Origin: Caldithrix sp.
GTDB lineage: Bacteria > KSB1 > UBA2214 > DYKH01
DNA: 40,240 nucleotides
NCBI GenBank assembly: GCA_020722685.1
Contig: DYKH01000018.1
Coordinates: 1 to 40,240, forward strand
Direction of reading: 5' to 3'
This document shows positions 32,794 to 40,240 of this stretch, piece after piece. The position numbers and the translations under genes were made by a program. Numbering within the stretch: position 1 is the stretch's first letter; each line of letters starts with the position of its first letter. Under the pieces are notes generated by a model. It was given only the letters and a program-made list of their open reading frames with translations, was not told the origin of the DNA and ran no database searches.

Positions 32794-33954
32794 CTAAGAT
32801 TTTCTTTTCTCCCTTTCGCTTTCTTCGCTTTGCATGATTTTGCTGCGCAGATTGGCAAGGTTTCTCAAGGCGTTGAACCAGAACGGAGCGCCCAAGCTTA
32901 ACAGCGCCACAGTGATCAAGATCCCGAATACTTTTCTGATGCCCCATTTTCTGAAATCCCAGTTGTAATCTTTGCTTAGAAGTTTGATGCCCATTTCGTC
33001 AAGCTGATCCCGTAACGCCAGCGCCTCTTGACCCATCAATCCGAGGCGGGTTTTTGTAACGGCTGCGAGAGTCTGATCATAGGCGGCGATTAACCTTTCC
33101 TTCACGGCCGCGGAATCGGCACTCTTGATTTTTATTTGCGCAAGCCACGCCTCCGCACCCGTGCGATTGACAAAGGTAGGAGCCGCAGGGATGTCGAGTT
33201 CCTTTGTTTTAATTCGAAGCGAATCCATGGCCACATCAAAGGTACTTTTCTGACCGAGGATCTGTTCACTCTTGGTCAATAAAGCGTCCACGCTCGCCGT
33301 CAATTTGGCGCGCAATTCCGCGTTGCCATAGATATTTTGCATGAGGCTGATGGAATCGAGCTGGGTGCCAAATGCGATGATAAGGGAGGCGCCAACGGTA
33401 ATCCATCTTGAGCGCAAAGTAAATCGTTCGCTCATGCGATCGCTGACACGGTCGAACCAGACACCCAGTTGAGTGATGCGCTGACGGGTTTTCTCCAAAG
33501 TGTCGCTGATTTTTTGATAAGCCGCGATGACATCATCTTTCAGCATGGATTCCAATTTGTCCGGCAAAGCTTCGAGGTGTTCGGCCAGTTGCTTCTCATC
33601 AATCTTGACGAATTCCTGCACCCAGTCCGTCGCCTCCTTCGACAGATGATAAGCATCCGGCTGTTGCGCGAACTTGATCAGCAATTGCGACAATTCTTCG
33701 CTTCTGATAACCGAGGCCAGTCGCTTTTCCGTGGAGGCGACAAGCGGATGCCTAAGAACCTTGTGCACGATCTCATCAATCACCTCGGTTTTGCCGGGTT
33801 GGATTTCCTTTAGCAGTCTTGTGAGTCCCCAGGCCAAATTGTGGCCGCGCAGGTTGAATGCGCTGATCACCATTTGTGTGACGACGGTTACCAGCAGGCT
33901 GTTCAACAGAATCACGGCGACAAAGGCAATCAAAGAATCGACTTGATCTAACAT
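32794..33954 (-). CDS. Conserved membrane protein with two transmembrane segments
   Basis: The 386-residue protein has one hydrophobic segment near residues 6-28 (SLIAFVAVILLNSLLVTVVTQMV) and another near 345-365 (VFGILITVALLSLGAPFWFN), with a long, mainly helical, charged region between. The end motif LGAPFWFNALRNLANLR is shared by a group of uncharacterised bacterial membrane proteins. The middle part likely lies on one side of the membrane as a coiled or helical bundle. I choose ATG 33954 over a GTG two codons upstream because GAGG is spaced 5 bases before it. Confidence 0.7.
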   Translation of the reverse strand: MLDQVDSLIAFVAVILLNSLLVTVVTQMVISAFNLRGHNLAWGLTRLLKEIQPGKTEVIDEIVHKVLRHPLVASTEKRLASVIRSEELSQLLIKFAQQPDAYHLSKEATDWVQEFVKIDEKQLAEHLEALPDKLESMLKDDVIAAYQKISDTLEKTRQRITQLGVWFDRVSDRMSERFTLRSRWITVGASLIIAFGTQLDSISLMQNIYGNAELRAKLTASVDALLTKSEQILGQKSTFDVAMDSLRIKTKELDIPAAPTFVNRTGAEAWLAQIKIKSADSAAVKERLIAAYDQTLAAVTKTRLGLMGQEALALRDQLDEMGIKLLSKDYNWDFRKWGIRKVFGILITVALLSLGAPFWFNALRNLANLRSKIMQSEESEREKRKS

Positions 33955-33984
33955 AGGCACCTCATGGTAAGGAAGGCCGTTAGA

Positions 33985-34243
33985 TTGTAGACTGTTAGGC
34001 TGTTAGGTTGTGCTATTCCCATTGGGAGCTAAAACGGGAACCAAGCGGGTGATTCCTTGAGTAACTTTTCATTCCCGCAAGCCATCCGACTGCAAATTGT
34101 GCTCGGCATTGTAGTGATTCTTGAATGTCCTGGCTTTCCATTGGCACAATCACGCCAAATCAAGCATGTCTTGCTGGAATCATCCTTTCAGGCGGAGCAC
34201 TGTTGAAGTCTAAAGCCTAACAGCCTACCTCCTAACAGCCTAT
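33985..34243. repeat. Inverted GTTAGGCT repeats flanking a gene gap
   Basis: TAGACTGTTAGGCTGTTAGG (33988-34007) faces two complementary copies of CCTAACAGCCT (34216-34226 and 34231-34241). They frame most of the gap between the membrane-protein and protease genes. TCATTCCCGC near 34070 resembles half of a REP-like element. No gene is seen in the gap. Confidence 0.6.
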
Positions 34244-35154
34244 ATTCCAAACTGCTTGGTCTCGACCCACTCCATGGACAAAAGCGACCAGAAATCCATG
34301 GCCAGTTTGTTTAGAACGTAATCATACGGCAACCAACCATAGCCTTTGTCCCCCCAACCGGTTCCCCATGAATTGCGGATCTGCAATGCGCCGGTCGTCT
34401 CTTGGTTGCAGCGAAGGTTCTTGATCTTCATGTTATCGTCATAGCCGATGGCGACGATGGCATGGCCCCACTGGGCTTCTTCGCCCGGACAAGGATAAGG
34501 TATGCCGCCTTTCACGTTTGTTTCCTCAAACGAATCAAAGCCATAGAATCCGAACATGGAAGGAATGCCGGCGGTGAGATACTTTTTGATGCTTTCCAGC
34601 ACCGCAGCCGGCGATTTGTTTGCTCCTTGCGGATCGTGACAAAAGTATTTGACAGCCTCATAGTTGTCCGCTACGGCGTAAACGAATGAGGGCGGCTCCT
34701 CATCAAAATCAGGGTCCTGATCGGTATACGGCCAGTATTTTTCCGGTGGCACGCCGCAAAGCACCAAGGCTCCCATGGTATTTCTCAGCCAGGCGCCGGT
34801 ATCGCCCGCTACGCCCATGAGATTACGAGTAGCTTTGTAGACGAAAAGCCGGGAACCGTCAACGTACTTGTTGTAAGCGCGTTTTTGAAAGTACTCGACG
34901 ATTCCCATAGCTGCATGCGCTGTGCAGGAGCCAAGGTTACCTTGGTTTTCCACCCTGGAACAGTATTGGCGCAAAGAGGCGCTGGCCTTCAGCGTGACTT
35001 TCTTCTTTCCGGCAATGCCCAACGGCTTGAGCATGGCTGCGATATCCGGATGCTCTTCGGAGTAATCGCGCAGATCTGGCATGGGTGGCAGCCAGCCGGT
35101 ACCCAACTTTTCCTGCGTTTCAGAAATCACCACTTGCTTGTACATCGCATACAT
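34240..35154 (-). CDS. Papain-like cysteine peptidase (family C1)
   Basis: All three catalytic elements of family C1 are present in the 304-residue product: Cys77 in NQGNLGSCTAHA (bacterial variant of the QGxCGSCWA motif), His near 231 in WGHAIVAIGYDD, and Asn near 260 in IRNSWGTGWGDKGYGWLPY. The upstream segment GTGWLPPMPDLRDY is typical of this bacterial branch. I see no signal peptide, so the enzyme may act in the cytoplasm or be released another way. AAGGAGG lies 7 bases before the ATG. The gene stands alone between two repeat-rich gaps. Confidence 0.88.
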   Translation of the reverse strand: MYAMYKQVVISETQEKLGTGWLPPMPDLRDYSEEHPDIAAMLKPLGIAGKKKVTLKASASLRQYCSRVENQGNLGSCTAHAAMGIVEYFQKRAYNKYVDGSRLFVYKATRNLMGVAGDTGAWLRNTMGALVLCGVPPEKYWPYTDQDPDFDEEPPSFVYAVADNYEAVKYFCHDPQGANKSPAAVLESIKKYLTAGIPSMFGFYGFDSFEETNVKGGIPYPCPGEEAQWGHAIVAIGYDDNMKIKNLRCNQETTGALQIRNSWGTGWGDKGYGWLPYDYVLNKLAMDFWSLLSMEWVETKQFGI

Positions 35155-35488
35155 AACGTGTCCTCCTTGTGTTTGTTGTAATGAATGGTGGATTTCCGTC
35201 GGTTGTTGCCAACTACTAACAACGGCTCAACGCGAAAGAGTCCCGGCAGCGAAAGCTTTCTTTCGATCCCACCTACAAGGGTCATCATTGAGCGAACGTT
35301 CCGAAAGATGCAGTTTGGTTGGGCCATCCCAAAAGGGAAATTCATCTCATGAAATCCCCCAGTCCCGCCGGAAAAAACTCTTGGGAATGCGCTTGAAGAA
35401 AGAGTCAGGGAAAGAAGAACTGAATTGCCCTGCCTTTGGTGCGATCAAGCGGCCAAACAACAAAACACTCAGCTCTCCCCATTCAGGA
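35155..35488. other. Gene-free stretch upstream of the protease gene
   Basis: Should contain the protease promoter, but I find no convincing pair of boxes. Several frames run through it without ribosome sites or family likeness. Confidence 0.35.
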
Positions 35489-35489
35489 T

Positions 35490-35610
35490 CCCCTGAGAAT
35501 GAATTCTCAGGCCCAATATTCAAGCCCCCGGAGGGCGGCTGCCGCCGATGAAGCGGCAAATTACCTTTAGGTAACTTTTCGCTTTGATCCTGCGACTTGA
35601 ATCGCAGGCT
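35490..35610. repeat. Cluster of intergenic palindromes
   Basis: Three perfect hairpins stand close together: CCTGAGAA-TGAA-TTCTCAGG (35492-35511), TTACC-TTTA-GGTAA (35561-35574) and CCTGCGA-CTTGAA-TCGCAGG (35589-35608). Between the first two, GC-rich palindromic DNA follows (CCCCCGGAGGG, GCCGCCGATGAAGCGGC). The last hairpin is nearly the same as that at 5082-5095. Confidence 0.65.
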
Positions 35611-35647
35611 CTTGGCCCGTGTTCGTGCCGAACGCGCGGCATTCACA

Positions 35648-36886
35648 TTAGTAGAGCAAATATTTTTCCCGCGTCTGCAAAAAATTCTGCAAGTCCGTTT
35701 GCCAGGTCGAGATAATCTTCTCGGCCTCCTCCCCCGCTGCAACTGCCAGGCGAACTTTGTCCGTGCCCATCGCCCTATCGAACGAGGTCACCCGATCGGT
35801 GGCAAACAGGTCTTGTTGCGGAAATAGCTTTTTCAAAGCCGTCAGGATGTGTATCTGCACTTGCATAGGACGAAATGACTTGGGATCAATGATGTGAATC
35901 TGAACGCCGGCGAGATCCTGATTCTGAAATGCAAAATAAAAGGGGCGATAATGCAGTGCCCGAAAGCGCACGCCCGGCAAATTTCGCTTGTTTAATTCAT
36001 CGGCCAATTGCTCGCCGTTCAGCCATGGCGCACCAATCAGCTCGAATGGCGATGTGTATCCGACGCCTTCGTTGACCGTATGCAATTCGCCGATGCAGCC
36101 CACAGCGGCGCAAAACAAAGCCGTACCTGCGTGCGGAATGTGCGGCGATGTGGGCACCCAAGGTAAATTGGTATCTTCGAATCGCATGGAGCGCTGCCAG
36201 CCCTGCATGGGAACGACGTGCAGCTTGACATGAATGTCGAACTCATTGTTGAAAAGCTGCGCCAGCTCGCCGACCGTCAAACCGTAGACGTAAGGAATGG
36301 GATAAAGCCCGATGAAGGATTTGAATGCCGGATCGAGAACCGGTCCCTCAACCAATTCGCCGCCCAAAGGATTCGGTCGATCAAGGACCATGAAGGGGAT
36401 GCCCTTCTCTTTCGCGGCTTCCATCGCCAAAGCCATGGTGTAGATGTAGGTATAAGCGCGCGAGCCGATGTCTTGAATGTCATACAGCAGAACATCCACT
36501 CCATTCAGCATTTCCGGGGTTGGTTTTCTCGCCTTGCCGTACAGGCTGTGCACCGGAACGCCGGTTCGCTGGTCGACATAGCCTTCGACGGCTTTGCCGC
36601 CCTCGATGTCTCCGCGTACGCCGTGTTCCGGGCCGAACAAGGCAACCAGTCTAACGTCGCGGTTTTCGTGCAAGGCATCAATGGTTGATTTCAGTCGGGA
36701 AGTGACTCCGGTGGGATTGGTGATCAAGCCAATGTTCCGGCCCTTGATCAAGTTCATTTGCTCGGCTAACAGTACTTCGATGCCCACTTTGATCTTAGGC
36801 TCCGCAGCCGGCAATCGGTTCGCTACTAAAACAAATTGGAACAAGAGTCCAATGGCGATACAAGCTTTCGTCGCGCGTTTGGTCAA
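35648..36886 (-). CDS. namZ: Exo-beta-N-acetylmuramidase NamZ (DUF1343, GH171)
   Basis: The 412-residue protein has a signal peptide (ending near AAEPK) and the DUF1343 signature: GRNIGLITNPTGVTS, LFGPEHGVRGDIEGG, VPVHSLYGKARKPTPEML, LLYDIQDIGSRAYTYIYTM, VLDRPNPLGG and VYGLTVGELAQLFN. NamZ of Bacillus subtilis, the founding member, removes N-acetylmuramic acid from the non-reducing end of peptidoglycan chains. The gene starts with TTG, supported by GAGG five bases upstream; a nearby ATG would end at once. The neighbours, an acetyltransferase and an AmpG-like permease, fit cell-wall recovery. Confidence 0.9.
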   Translation of the reverse strand: MTKRATKACIAIGLLFQFVLVANRLPAAEPKIKVGIEVLLAEQMNLIKGRNIGLITNPTGVTSRLKSTIDALHENRDVRLVALFGPEHGVRGDIEGGKAVEGYVDQRTGVPVHSLYGKARKPTPEMLNGVDVLLYDIQDIGSRAYTYIYTMALAMEAAKEKGIPFMVLDRPNPLGGELVEGPVLDPAFKSFIGLYPIPYVYGLTVGELAQLFNNEFDIHVKLHVVPMQGWQRSMRFEDTNLPWVPTSPHIPHAGTALFCAAVGCIGELHTVNEGVGYTSPFELIGAPWLNGEQLADELNKRNLPGVRFRALHYRPFYFAFQNQDLAGVQIHIIDPKSFRPMQVQIHILTALKKLFPQQDLFATDRVTSFDRAMGTDKVRLAVAAGEEAEKIISTWQTDLQNFLQTREKYLLY

Positions 36887-37027
36887 ACCATCCTCATTCG
36901 TTTCTCAGGTTCATAGCAATTCAAGCATCATGAATGGCAAGACTATCTTAGGCAAGACCCTTAGAAAGCCCTTTACAAGGCCGCGGAACGACGCCAATCA
37001 CTTCACGTCGCACAACGGACTTTGGCG

Positions 37028-37942
37028 CTATGCGATAAGCTTTCGATACCGCCAAAAAACCCGATGCACTCGGGCACCGACGTAGTGCATATAAAAGGGT
37101 ATAGGGCCTACCCAGGGAATGATAGACGTTTTGTGGCCCTGATTCTTTATGTCCTGCAAACAGCGTTTGAGCAGGATGCCGCCCACGCCCTTGCCGCGAA
37201 AAACCGGGTCGGTGCCCATAGGGCCGAACCAGCCAGTATTTTTGTTGTTCAAGTCATAACCCGAAAAAGCCCGAACTTGCCCGTGCAAAAAGGCCAAGTG
37301 CAGACTGACGGGATCATTGCTATAGGCGGCGGCCACCTCCGGAACCCAGGCGAGCCACTCCTTGGCGATAAAATCGGCCACCTCTTTTTCGTCCTCTTTC
37401 CTGGCGCGCCTGATTTCGATTCCCTGGCCCGCTAACGTTTTCTCTTCCTCAGAGGTGTCAAAATCCTGCTGTAGATCCGCAATCAGGTTGGACGTGTCGC
37501 CGATCTTCTCATAGCCGCGCCGCTCGACAAAAGCCACTGCCTCGGTATAAAATGGATCGATGCCCGGCTGATAATAGTTGGGATTGGAATCCAAAATCTG
37601 GATGCGAGAAACACCGGCAGATTTGAGCTGCTCCTCGATGCCGGCCAGCAAGCGGGAGGCAATGCCCTGACGTCGGAACTTTGCCACGGTGAAAAATAGC
37701 TTGATCCATCCCACCTTTTCGCCCTCATGATTGATGCGGTGCAAGCCTTGCATAAAGCCGGCGATCTCATGGCCCGCCTCGGCAACAAGCGTCATCGAAG
37801 GCTGAAAGTCAACGTCACCAAATGTTTTCTCATACAGAAGCGGCTCCGTCATTCTGTCGAATGCCACATTCTCGTTCCAAAGCTGGGTCAGTTGAGGCAG
37901 ATCTGATTTGTCAATCGGGCGAATCGTCGGGATGGTTGTCAT
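37028..37942 (-). CDS. GNAT-family acetyltransferase with two domains
   Basis: The 304-residue protein contains two GNAT folds. The first has the acetyl-CoA loop RRQGIASRLLAGIEEQL (about 90-106) and the second RGKGVGGILLKRCLQDI (about 253-269). GNAT enzymes acetylate amines using acetyl-CoA. It follows the AmpG-like gene with only 17 bases between, so the two are cotranscribed, and namZ follows after about 140 bases. A role in modifying amino sugars or cell-wall peptides is inference from this setting. One of the two domains may be non-catalytic. Confidence 0.8.
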   Translation of the reverse strand: MTTIPTIRPIDKSDLPQLTQLWNENVAFDRMTEPLLYEKTFGDVDFQPSMTLVAEAGHEIAGFMQGLHRINHEGEKVGWIKLFFTVAKFRRQGIASRLLAGIEEQLKSAGVSRIQILDSNPNYYQPGIDPFYTEAVAFVERRGYEKIGDTSNLIADLQQDFDTSEEEKTLAGQGIEIRRARKEDEKEVADFIAKEWLAWVPEVAAAYSNDPVSLHLAFLHGQVRAFSGYDLNNKNTGWFGPMGTDPVFRGKGVGGILLKRCLQDIKNQGHKTSIIPWVGPIPFYMHYVGARVHRVFWRYRKLIA

Positions 37943-37959
37943 AGCTCCTCGCGCATGTC

Positions 37960-39306
37960 TCAGTTGCTTGGGGTATCGGAAGAAGTCTTGTTGCTATCGT
38001 TCAACGGAATAAAAAAGAGTATCGCCAGCGAAGGAATCGTCAGGGCGAGAACGAAAATGAAAAAGTGGGTGTAACCTAACCAGCTTTGCAGGACGCCGCT
38101 CACCATACCGGGAACCATCATGCCCAGAGCCATCAGGCCGGTAGAAATGGCAAAATGCGAAGTCTTGTATTTGCCCTTGGCAACGTACATGAGAAAGACC
38201 ATAAAGGCGGCGAATCCGAATCCATAGGTGAATTGCTCGATGGCGACGCAAGCATAAATGACCGCCAGAGCCGGGCGGGCGATGGACATGTAAAGGTAAA
38301 GCGCGTGGGGGGCGTTGAGAATGATCGCCATGGGCCAGATGCACCTTTTTAGGCCGTATTGGGCGATGACCCAACCGCCCAGTATGCCGCCTACGGTTAG
38401 ACCCAAGACGCCGATGGTGCCGTAGACGTAACCGACGGTAGCCGTGTCCAGTCCCATGCCCCCGGCTTCAGGCTTGTCAAGCAGAAACGGTGCGGCCATT
38501 TTCACAAGCACGGCCTCGCCCAGGCGGTACATCAATATGAACAGAACGATGGCGACGATCTTTTCCTGCTGAAAATAGGTGCGAAAGACTTCCACAAAGG
38601 GTGCCTTTTCCCCCTCCTGGGCGCCGGAACGGTCGACATCAGGGTATGGCAGATAGAAACGATGGAAGACAAAGGCCAAAAGAAAAACACCGCTGGCAAT
38701 GGCAAGCACCGCCGTCCAGCTCATTTCTATGCTGCCCGTGCTCTTCTCCCAATTGCCGGCAAGGACGACCAGCACCCCGGAGCCAAAAATCATCGCCAAG
38801 CGATAGAAGGTCGAGCGCACGCCGACGAAAAACGCCTGTTGCTTGCTGTCCAAGGCCAGCATGTAAAAGCCGTCGGCAGCAATGTCATGGGTGGCGGAGA
38901 CGAATGCGACCAAGACGAAGGAGAGTAGGGTTATCCAAAAAAAAGCCGGCAGATGAATGCCGAAAGCGACGTTAGCCAAAGCTGCAAACATGGCCAGTTG
39001 CGAGAAGACAATCCAGTTGCGCTTGGTTGAATAAATATCCACCAAAGGTCCCCAGAGCATCTTGATGACCCAAGGGAGGTAAAGAATGCTGGTGAAGCCG
39101 ATTAGCTCGTTGGAGATGCCCATCCTCTTATACATGATCACCGAGACGGTATTGACGATGACATACGGGATGCCTTCGGCAAAGTACAAAGTCGGCACAA
39201 AAATCCACGGAGTTCTTTTTCGTCTCGATGGCAGGCGTTTATCGTCCACCATGCTGGACGTCACTCGACTCAATGGCTTCGTGGCAGCGGGGGATTCATT
39301 CATCAT
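37960..39306 (-). CDS. AmpG-like MFS permease
   Basis: The 448-residue protein has about twelve hydrophobic segments and the features of the AmpG/SLC33 branch of the MFS: TLYFAEGIPYVIVNTVSVIMYKR near the start, LPWVIKMLWGPLVDIYSTKRNWI, and SATHDIAADGFYM. AmpG carries anhydro-muropeptides from the periplasm into the cytoplasm during cell-wall recycling. The link with namZ in the same cluster supports this substrate. Without a search against true AmpG and acetyl-CoA transporter relatives the gene symbol is not assigned. Confidence 0.75.
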   Translation of the reverse strand: MMNESPAATKPLSRVTSSMVDDKRLPSRRKRTPWIFVPTLYFAEGIPYVIVNTVSVIMYKRMGISNELIGFTSILYLPWVIKMLWGPLVDIYSTKRNWIVFSQLAMFAALANVAFGIHLPAFFWITLLSFVLVAFVSATHDIAADGFYMLALDSKQQAFFVGVRSTFYRLAMIFGSGVLVVLAGNWEKSTGSIEMSWTAVLAIASGVFLLAFVFHRFYLPYPDVDRSGAQEGEKAPFVEVFRTYFQQEKIVAIVLFILMYRLGEAVLVKMAAPFLLDKPEAGGMGLDTATVGYVYGTIGVLGLTVGGILGGWVIAQYGLKRCIWPMAIILNAPHALYLYMSIARPALAVIYACVAIEQFTYGFGFAAFMVFLMYVAKGKYKTSHFAISTGLMALGMMVPGMVSGVLQSWLGYTHFFIFVLALTIPSLAILFFIPLNDSNKTSSDTPSN

Positions 39307-39414
39307 AGCGGTCGTTTAGCGATCAATCAGGGCTTCCCTGGCGCATGAGCGTGCACATAAAGATTGCACCGGTTCAGATTGAAATCAGCTGGATTTTTTC
39401 CCTTGATAGCGTTG

Positions 39415-39440
39415 GAACAAAAAAGCCTCAGAAATGAGGC
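39415..39440 (-). terminator. Terminator of the DUF151 gene
   Basis: On the minus strand GCCTCA-TTTC-TGAGGC is followed directly by TTTTTTG (39424-39418), a classical intrinsic terminator 25 bases past the stop codon. Confidence 0.9.
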
Positions 39441-39464
39441 AAACAAAAGTCGGCTGAAATTTTA

Positions 39465-40034
39465 CTAACTTGCTAAATCCCGTAAGCGGGTTTTGATTTT
39501 CTTGATTTCATCACGAATCTTGGCGGCGTCTTCATAACGCTCGTCTTGAACGGCTTTGCGCAGAGTCAGATTCAACTCCTCCAATTGGTCGCCTGGAGCC
39601 AAATCCTCGATGGGCTCCTCGGAACTCGCGTCACGCTCGTTGATGGCGGCTTTTTTCATCACCTCTTCATCCACGTAGATGGGAGCGTTCGTTCGCAGAG
39701 CCAGTGCTATGGCATCGCTGGGACGGGCATCCACGTCTCGACTCTGGCCATTGCGTTGCAGGCCGATTACCGCAAAATAGGTATTCTCGCGCAGGTCATT
39801 AACAACAATTCTTGAGACCTGAACTTCGATGGAATCAAGCAAGTTCTTGATCAAATCGTGTGTCAAAGGGCGCGGTGGAGCGATTTTTTCGAGCTGCAGC
39901 GCGATTGCTTGCGCCTCAGTAGAGCCAACCACAATTGGCAACCATCGGCTCCGCTGTTCGTCCTTCAAAATGACAACAAAACGACTGGTCGCAGTATCCA
40001 ATGTGACTCGCTCTACTCTCACGCGAACCAGCAT
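39465..40034 (-). CDS. Bifunctional nuclease-like protein (DUF151) with UVR motif
   Basis: Residues 1-130 of this 189-residue protein match DUF151: VERVTLDTATSRFVVILKDE, WLPIVVGSTEAQAIALQLE, PLTHDLIKNLLDSI, DVDARPSDAIALALRTNAPIYV. The C-terminal 35 residues form a UvrB/UvrC-type motif (LRKAVQDERYEDAAKIRDEI). DUF151 proteins in plants have RNase and DNase activity; the bacterial role is not established, and the UVR motif usually mediates protein contacts. GGAGG precedes the ATG, and a perfect promoter lies about 70 bases upstream. Confidence 0.9.
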   Translation of the reverse strand: MLVRVRVERVTLDTATSRFVVILKDEQRSRWLPIVVGSTEAQAIALQLEKIAPPRPLTHDLIKNLLDSIEVQVSRIVVNDLRENTYFAVIGLQRNGQSRDVDARPSDAIALALRTNAPIYVDEEVMKKAAINERDASSEEPIEDLAPGDQLEELNLTLRKAVQDERYEDAAKIRDEIKKIKTRLRDLAS

Positions 40035-40110
40035 GCTAACTTACCTCCGTTACCGCAAAAGCTAAAATTTCTTAGCCCTCCCACACTTTCCTGTTCTGGT
40101 GCTCGCGGGT

Positions 40111-40139
40111 ATTATAACAATTTATTCAGCAAGTGTCAA
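40111..40139 (-). promoter_or_regulatory. Perfect-consensus sigma70 promoter of the DUF151 gene
   Basis: On the minus strand TTGACA (40139-40134) and TATAAT (40116-40111) are 17 bases apart and match consensus at every position. Transcription would start near 40104, giving a leader of about 70 bases. Confidence 0.88.
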
Positions 40140-40240
40140 GATTTATTTTGGCAAAACCGAAACGGCGGTTAATCAGGAGCGCAATCCATTCATGCCGACA
40201 TTGAGGAGGTAATAGCTCACTTACAGGGCGCAGGCGAAGG
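40140..40240. other. End of window, nothing recognised
   Basis: The last hundred bases show no gene or repeat that I can support. GAGGAGG near 40204 might precede a gene beyond the window. Confidence 0.3.

Noticed and set aside
32231..32947. 238-codon minus-strand frame taken as one real protein
   Set aside because: Its start overlaps the membrane-protein gene out of frame, and only its middle encodes the amidohydrolase; it is a by-product of the frameshift.

Overview
The window looks like a Gram-negative member of the FCB superphylum, probably close to Calditrichota or candidate phylum KSB1. The evidence is domain content: TonB-dependent receptors that begin with a carboxypeptidase-regulatory-like domain, a PorV/PorQ-type outer-membrane protein, an OmpP1/FadL-type porin, and a secreted protein ending in a YPNPFN type IX secretion (T9SS) sorting domain. 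The taxonomic call is inference. I saw no rRNA, tRNA or CRISPR array.

Layout. 1-5042 (+): a sigma70-like promoter drives an OmpP1/FadL porin, a two-repeat secreted protein and a TonB receptor. 5535-7211 (+): an M49-like metallopeptidase lipoprotein. 7371-7991 (+): a ribbon-helix-helix/PIN toxin-antitoxin pair whose PIN gene is frameshifted. 8344-11202 (+): a left-handed beta-helix acyltransferase-like protein and an exported oligoendopeptidase F. 11251-14630 (-): a two-gene operon of a SNF2 helicase and an unrecognised zinc-ribbon protein, sharing a bidirectional terminator with pepF. 15421-22158 (+): a PorV-like protein, a large TonB receptor and a secreted protein with a FlgD-like C-terminus. 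22324-28341 (-): a T9SS cargo protein, rhamnulokinase, and an MFS transporter fused to HEAT-like repeats. 28977-31959 (+): small conserved genes (Mth938-like, GYD domain, two-helix membrane protein) and a deoxyhypusine-synthase-like enzyme. 30494-32790 also holds three decaying genes: a B12-binding radical SAM protein, an amidohydrolase and a DUF6765 protein. 32794-40034 (-): a membrane protein, a papain-like protease, a NamZ-GNAT-AmpG-like muropeptide recovery cluster, and a DUF151 nuclease-like protein with a UVR motif behind a perfect-consensus promoter.

Functional themes. Much of the window serves the cell envelope: outer-membrane uptake, exported peptidases that could supply peptides, and peptidoglycan recovery. 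The intergenic DNA is rich in short palindromes, degenerate CACGGAT/CACGAAT repeats arranged as inverted pairs, and one 260-bp MITE-like element with TA-flanked inverted ends. Together with the pseudogenes, these mark several intervals as sites of insertion and gene loss. The least described system here is the SNF2 helicase plus zinc-ribbon operon.
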